Shown here: positions 24,596-28,362 of the stretch, in pieces
How positions within the stretch are numbered: the stretch's first letter is position 1
Layout: each line of letters starts with the position of its first letter
Assembly (NCBI GenBank): GCA_023229245.1
Contig: JALNZU010000038.1
Coordinates: 1 to 28,362 of the forward strand
DNA length: 28,362 bases
DNA from: Bacteroidales bacterium
GTDB taxonomy: Bacteria; Bacteroidota; Bacteroidia; Bacteroidales; F082
Direction: 5' to 3'
Translations under genes and position numbers: made by a program
The notes under the pieces: generated by a model
Database searches by the model: none
Seen by the model: the letters and a program-made list of their open reading frames with translations, nothing else
Told to the model about the DNA's origin: nothing

Positions 24596-24940
24596 ATGAA
24601 AATAAAGAGAATATATGAAAAGCCATCATCAGAAGATGGGTACAGGGTGTTGATTGACAGGCTATGGCCTCGTGGGATACGTAAAGAGGAGGCTGCTCTG
24701 AACGAATGGAAAAAGGAGCTGGCCCCTTCCAACGAGCTTCGTAAATGGTTTGGACACCAGCCCGAACGATTTGAAGAGTTTAAAAAACAATATGTCGAAG
24801 AACTCAACAAGCAGTCGGCAGCATTAGATCAGCTTCGCCAACTATCAACTGATCAGGAAGTTACATTGTTGTACGCAGCTAAGGATGAGCTACATAATAA
24901 TGCAGTGGTACTGTTAGAGCTTTTAACCAAAGCAAAGTAA
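24596..24940 (+). CDS. DUF488 family protein (YeaO-like)
   Basis: 114 residues from the ATG at 24596. The frame is open from an ATG at 24518, but that lies inside the terminator hairpin and its 26 extra residues have no family counterpart. KIKRIYEKPSSEDGYRVLIDRLWPRGI is the signature opening of the short DUF488 proteins, and LRKWFGHQPERFEEFKKQYVEEL and VTLLYAAKDELHNNAVVL complete it. The fold is small and cytoplasmic; the function of the family is not established. It stands alone between the ric terminator and the nuclease gene. Confidence 0.88.
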   Translation: MKIKRIYEKPSSEDGYRVLIDRLWPRGIRKEEAALNEWKKELAPSNELRKWFGHQPERFEEFKKQYVEELNKQSAALDQLRQLSTDQEVTLLYAAKDELHNNAVVLLELLTKAK

Positions 24941-25025
24941 ATAAGACAGATTCCGGCAGCCAGTACTGTTAGGTGTCTTTCACAATTACTCAAAAAAAAA
25001 GCCTGCTGTGTTAAATCGTTTTCCT

Positions 25026-25033
25026 TATCTTTA
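25026..25033 (+). promoter_or_regulatory. -7-like box (TATCTTTA) for the ATP-cone nuclease gene
   Basis: One mismatch from the canonical TATCTTTG, with a leader of about 20 nt to the ATG at 25059. The leader contains AAGGAAAGG (25043-25051), one of the few purine-rich, Shine-Dalgarno-like sites before a gene in this window. Confidence 0.42.
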
Positions 25034-25058
25034 CATTCGGCTAAGGAAAGGATGATTT

Positions 25059-25910
25059 ATGAGCAAACATGTCCACGTCAAGAAATCTACTGGGGTAATA
25101 GAACCGTTCTCGGAAGCAAAGCTAAGCCGATCGTTACGTAACTCAGGCGCTTCTGAAGATATTATTGACCTGATACTACCTAAGATACACAGCACTTTGT
25201 ATGAGGGTATCAGCACCAAAGAAATTTATAGAAAAGCTTTCATGCTGCTACACAGGCAACTGCATGCGCTTGCTGCTCGTTACAGCTTGAAAAAAGCCAT
25301 TATGGAGTTAGGGCCTACCGGATATCCTTTTGAAAAATACATAGGCGAGTTGATGCGATATTACGGGTTTAGAGTGGAGGTAGGACGTATCCTATCCGGT
25401 AAATGTGTCAGCCATGAAGTGGATGTCATAGCCTGGAACGACAGGAATAAATATATGATAGAGTGTAAATACCACAACACAGCCGGAAAGGTAAGTAATG
25501 TGCAAACACCTTTATATATACAATCACGGTTCCTGGATGTGAAAAGTGTATGGGAAACTCAAGAGGAAAATCAGGGAAAAAAATTTCAGGGATGGGTAGT
25601 AACCAATACCCGTTTTTCGGAAGATGCCAAGACTTATGGCAAATGTGTTGGGTTGCACTTAGTTGATTGGGATTATCCCTTAGTAGGGAGCTTGAAAGAA
25701 TTGGTAGAAAATGCTGGCTTATTTCCTGTTACGGCTATCACCAATCTCACAAAAAAACAAAAACATGAATTGATTGAAAAAGGAGCAGTATTGTGTGCTG
25801 ATCTGAATGAAAATCCCGAACTGCTTGATACTATTCAAATAAGTCCTCAAACAAAGGAAAAAATAATTAAAGAAGTGGAAAACTTATGCCATCAGGTTGA
25901 TCACGTATAA
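25059..25910 (+). CDS. ATP-cone / Mrr-type PD-(D/E)XK nuclease
   Basis: 283 residues in three parts. About 1-90 is an ATP-cone (HVHVKKSTGVIEPFSEAKLSRSL, LHALAARYSLKKAIMELGP), the nucleotide-sensing module best known from ribonucleotide reductases and NrdR. About 92-205 is a restriction endonuclease-like domain: GELMRYYGFRVEVGR, Asp122 in HEVDVIAW, and the E-x-K pair Glu135/Lys137 in MIECKYH, a complete PD-(D/E)XK site. About 225-283 resembles a helix-hairpin-helix DNA-binding tail (AITNLTKKQKHELIEKGAV). It is therefore likely a (d)ATP- or ATP-gated DNA nuclease in the cytoplasm. No methyltransferase or specificity subunit is adjacent, so it is not an ordinary restriction-modification locus. 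ATP-cone/endonuclease fusions are known in outline, but I know of no assigned role. Confidence 0.85.
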   Translation: MSKHVHVKKSTGVIEPFSEAKLSRSLRNSGASEDIIDLILPKIHSTLYEGISTKEIYRKAFMLLHRQLHALAARYSLKKAIMELGPTGYPFEKYIGELMRYYGFRVEVGRILSGKCVSHEVDVIAWNDRNKYMIECKYHNTAGKVSNVQTPLYIQSRFLDVKSVWETQEENQGKKFQGWVVTNTRFSEDAKTYGKCVGLHLVDWDYPLVGSLKELVENAGLFPVTAITNLTKKQKHELIEKGAVLCADLNENPELLDTIQISPQTKEKIIKEVENLCHQVDHV

Positions 25911-26180
25911 TGTAACAGCTCTTATTTGTTTTAATCATAGTTGGTTCTGCCGATAACATTCTCATGCAACCCATACTGACTAAGCTACCCTGTTCAGAGT
26001 GATCCAATAATGTCCTGTATGATCGTGTAAAAGCAGCTTTATGACTTCAAAGAGTAGTAAAGTGTATTAAATCAGATTCAAAAAGAGCAGGATAGCAGGC
26101 TAATTATCTAAAATGGTATTGATAGCTATAAAAATGCTTGTTCCGGCTGGCTTTTCGGGCATAATTACTCAGTCATTTCG

Positions 26181-26188
26181 TATCTTTG
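26181..26188 (+). promoter_or_regulatory. -7 box (TATCTTTG) for the threonine dehydratase gene
   Basis: A canonical TATCTTTGCAG, with a predicted start near 26195, about 13 nt before the ATG at 26208. The rest of the 297-bp gap from 25911 shows no gene, hairpin or leader peptide, and no run of Thr, Ile, Leu or Val codons that would suggest attenuation. Confidence 0.65.
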
Positions 26189-26207
26189 CAGTCCTTAAAC
26201 TTAAACT

Positions 26208-27443
26208 ATGTCCGTAGCTGTTTGTTCCCTTCCTTTGCCTTTGTTTTCCGATATTATTCATGCACAATCCCTTCTTAGGGAGGTAGTTAAAAAGACTCCG
26301 CTTGAGCGGAGCAAATCTTTTTCCACCCTTTCGGGTGCTGATGTGTATCTGAAGTTAGAGAATTTTCAAACCACAGGTTCTTTTAAAGTTCGTGGAGCCT
26401 ATTATAAGATCAGTAAGCTGACTTCTGCCGAGAAGGCAAAAGGGGTTTTATGTGCTTCGGCTGGCAATCATGCACAGGGTGTAGCCTATGCCGCTACACG
26501 GTTAGGAGTGAAGAGTACGATTTTTATGCCAGTTTTTGCACCACCTCTCAAAGTGATAGCCACTCGATCCTATGGCGGTAAAGTGATACTCACGGGTGAT
26601 ACTTTTGATGATGCTTTTCAGGCTGCGCTGGAGTTTCAAAAGAAATCAGGTGCCAGTTTCGTTCATCCATTCAATGACCCTTATATCATAGCCGGACAAG
26701 GCACTGTTGGCCTTGAAGTCTTTGAGCAATTGCGCGAAGTAGATGATGTGATCATCCCAATAGGTGGAGGTGGGTTGATAGCAGGTATAGGTATTGCACT
26801 AAAACAGTTGAATCCGGATATACGGATCATAGGCGTTGAAGCCGAAGGGGCCCAGTCAATGAAAGCTTCCATAGAAAATGGCGAACCGGTTATACTCAAT
26901 ACAGTGAATACCATAGCCGATGGGATAGCAGTCAAATCACCCGGAAACCTGACCTTTGAAGCGGCAAAAAAGATAGTAGATGAGTTTGTGGTAGTCAACG
27001 ATGCTGAGATGGCTCGTACAGCGTATCTGTTGCTGCAACGGGCTAAGATACTTACCGAACCATCAGGGGTAGCAGCTATGGCTGCCATCCTTTTTAACAA
27101 AGCTAAGGTGAAAGGGCGAAAAGTAGTCCCTATCATCAGCGGTGGCAATATCAATATGAGTATTTTAGAACAGATCTTAGATAAAGGGGTGATGGACGAG
27201 GGTATGCGTGCACGCATTCAGGTTCTGATACCTGATCAGGCAGGTATGCTAAAATCTATACTGTCTATATTGGAAAAGATGAAAGCCAGTATTCATGATA
27301 TTGCTCACGAGCGCTCCACAACCAGTGTACCGGTAGGATATGTACAAGTTACTATTACGTTTAACCTTCAAGACACCATACAGTTGCCGGCTTTGTTAGC
27401 TGAACTTGATAAAAAAGGAATGCAATATCAGGTGCTCACCTAA
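26208..27443 (+). CDS. ilvA: Threonine dehydratase with one C-terminal ACT domain
   Basis: 411 residues. The PLP-dependent fold-type II core carries the Schiff-base lysine Lys60 in ENFQTTGSFKVRGA, the phosphate-binding glycine loop IPIGGGGLIAGIG, and PIISGGNINMS. A single ACT-like regulatory domain (about 330-411; RIQVLIPDQAGMLKSILSIL) follows. This is the medium-length form with one ACT copy, shorter than the E. coli IlvA with two. It deaminates threonine to 2-oxobutanoate, the first step to isoleucine, and the ACT domain probably binds an amino acid effector. No other ilv genes are near. The N-terminus (MSVAVCSLPLPLFSD) is slightly longer than usual, but the promoter position supports this start. 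Confidence 0.93.
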   Translation: MSVAVCSLPLPLFSDIIHAQSLLREVVKKTPLERSKSFSTLSGADVYLKLENFQTTGSFKVRGAYYKISKLTSAEKAKGVLCASAGNHAQGVAYAATRLGVKSTIFMPVFAPPLKVIATRSYGGKVILTGDTFDDAFQAALEFQKKSGASFVHPFNDPYIIAGQGTVGLEVFEQLREVDDVIIPIGGGGLIAGIGIALKQLNPDIRIIGVEAEGAQSMKASIENGEPVILNTVNTIADGIAVKSPGNLTFEAAKKIVDEFVVVNDAEMARTAYLLLQRAKILTEPSGVAAMAAILFNKAKVKGRKVVPIISGGNINMSILEQILDKGVMDEGMRARIQVLIPDQAGMLKSILSILEKMKASIHDIAHERSTTSVPVGYVQVTITFNLQDTIQLPALLAELDKKGMQYQVLT

Positions 27444-27524
27444 GCAGGAGAGTATAATTTGTGCTTGTCGTATGATCTTTGACATGGCGCAGCTTTACTG
27501 CCTTAGTGTTTTCTTGTTCAAATT

Positions 27525-28016
27525 ATGAAAAAGATCGGATTACTTTCAGACACGCATGGATATGTTTCAGCAAAGGCATTGTCGTTTCTTTCAGATTGCG
27601 ATGAGATTTGGCATGCTGGTGATATAGGGGATATTGCGACCGCCAACCAACTATCGGCTTTAAAACCTTTCAGGGCAGTTTATGGTAATATTGACGGTGG
27701 AATAGTACGTACAACCTATCCCCTTTATCAGCAGTTCATCTGCGAAGAGGTCTCAGTGTTAATGATACACATAGGTGGTTATCCGGGACGATACACCCGG
27801 GAAGCTTCCGAATTGATCAAGAAATTTCACCCCCGATTATTCATCAGCGGACATTCGCATATTTTGAAAGTAGTGAACGATCCCAAAAATAATCTGTTAC
27901 ATATCAATCCGGGCGCAGCCGGCAAGTATGGCATACATACCGTAGCTACTTTGGTTCGATTTGTCATTGACAAGGCTCGTATTTACGACTTGGAAATATT
28001 AGAACATCCAAAATAG
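27525..28016 (+). CDS. YfcE/MJ0936-family metallophosphodiesterase
   Basis: 163 residues of the calcineurin-like phosphoesterase fold. The metal-binding motifs are in order: SDTHG (Asp9, His11), HAGDIG (Asp33), YGNID (Asn55), MIHIGG (His82) and SGHSH (His110, His112), followed by INPGAAG. The length and the compact motif spacing are those of small single-domain YfcE-type enzymes that cleave phosphodiesters with Mn2+ in the cytoplasm; the physiological substrate is unknown. It lies 81 bp after the threonine dehydratase gene and converges on the thiolase gene. Confidence 0.94.
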   Translation: MKKIGLLSDTHGYVSAKALSFLSDCDEIWHAGDIGDIATANQLSALKPFRAVYGNIDGGIVRTTYPLYQQFICEEVSVLMIHIGGYPGRYTREASELIKKFHPRLFISGHSHILKVVNDPKNNLLHINPGAAGKYGIHTVATLVRFVIDKARIYDLEILEHPK

Positions 28017-28060
28017 TTTCAGATCGTCTGAGCCCCCTTCACAGAGTTATATAAATCTGT

Positions 28061-28362
28061 TTACACATTTTTCAGTATCAGGGCAGTGCCCATTCCGCCA
28101 CCTATACATAGGGAAGCCAACCCTAATTTTTTTCCGCTGCGTTTCATTTCATAAATAAGGCTGACGGTGATCCTATTTCCCGAAGCACCTATTGGGTGTC
28201 CAAGAGCGATAGCACCCCCATTCACATTGCACCGTTCGTCGAACCATTGAGTGCTCAGGTCATGGTCGGCTATCAATTGTTTGATCACTCCTATGGACTG
28301 TGCTGCAAAGGCTTCGTTTAGTTCAAGCACTTCCATATCGCTAAGCTTGAGCTTGGCTTTAT
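28061..28362 (-). CDS. Acetyl-CoA acetyltransferase (thiolase), C-terminal part, 5' end cut by window edge
   Basis: The frame runs from the window edge (28360 is the first full codon) to the stop at 28061, about 99 residues of the C-terminal thiolase lobe. The Met at 28336 is internal, since the preceding codons (KAKLKLSD) continue the family pattern. LELNEAFAAQ, NVNGGAIALGHPIGASG (catalytic His) and CIGGGMGTALIL (catalytic Cys) are all present and intact. The enzyme condenses two acetyl-CoA to acetoacetyl-CoA or runs the reverse reaction. Its chain-length preference and neighbours lie outside the window. Confidence 0.93.
   Translation of the reverse strand, partial: KAKLKLSDMEVLELNEAFAAQSIGVIKQLIADHDLSTQWFDERCNVNGGAIALGHPIGASGNRITVSLIYEMKRSGKKLGLASLCIGGGMGTALILKNV

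Noticed and set aside
26681..27217. 178-codon minus-strand frame inside the threonine dehydratase gene
   Set aside because: Antisense shadow of a clearly conserved plus-strand enzyme; its own translation resembles no family.
28019..28031. TCAGATCGTCTGA palindrome between the phosphodiesterase and thiolase genes
   Set aside because: 5-bp stem with a 3-nt loop and a C-rich sequence after it rather than T; too weak to call a terminator or operator.

Overview
The window looks like the chromosome of a member of the Bacteroidota, most likely order Bacteroidales; I cannot name the genus. Supporting signs are the TAnnTTTG-type -7 promoter boxes (for example TATCTTTG at 18559 and 26181), the near absence of Shine-Dalgarno sequences, a GH97 SusB-type glucosidase, Bacteroidota-style secreted multidomain and lipoprotein genes, and moderate-to-low GC. 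Most of it is orderly core and housekeeping sequence. I see no insertion sequence, phage, CRISPR array, tRNA or rRNA.

Layout. 1-1274 (minus): 5' part of a secreted adhesin-like multidomain protein cut by the window edge. 1530-2762 (plus): OFA-family MFS carrier. 2837-6901 (minus): a compact three-gene unit of polyprenyl diphosphate synthase, GH97 lipoprotein glucosidase and sugar-nucleotidyltransferase-like protein. From a divergent promoter, 7038-8232 (plus) holds a COG0731-type radical SAM protein and a small protein made of four exact 25-residue repeats. 8380-14197 (plus) is a surface-polysaccharide precursor cluster: DegT aminotransferase, WbpD-like acetyltransferase, galE, rfbB and a GT-C-like membrane protein. 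14251-16795 (minus): an Ig-like lipoprotein and a polysaccharide deacetylase.

16796-17247 is a long non-coding gap containing alternating AAAGTCA repeats that could form mutually exclusive hairpins upstream of gpmA. 17248-18477: gpmA and a low-molecular-weight protein tyrosine phosphatase. 18601-22186: TolC and MacA-type adaptor genes (with no pump gene beside them), then tsaB. 22285-24537 is a self-contained stress module: a palindromic operator, an Rrf2 regulator with three Fe-S-type cysteines, a second operator-like copy, a SAM methyltransferase, the di-iron Fe-S repair protein RIC, and a strong intrinsic terminator. 24596-28362: DUF488 protein, ATP-cone/Mrr nuclease, threonine dehydratase with one ACT domain, YfcE-type phosphodiesterase and the 3' end of a thiolase on the minus strand.

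The most interesting items are the Rrf2-methyltransferase-RIC module with two matching operators, the ATP-cone/PD-(D/E)XK/HhH-like nuclease, the 25-residue repeat protein paired with a radical SAM enzyme, and the gpmA leader. All assignments come from reading motifs by eye; no database search was run.
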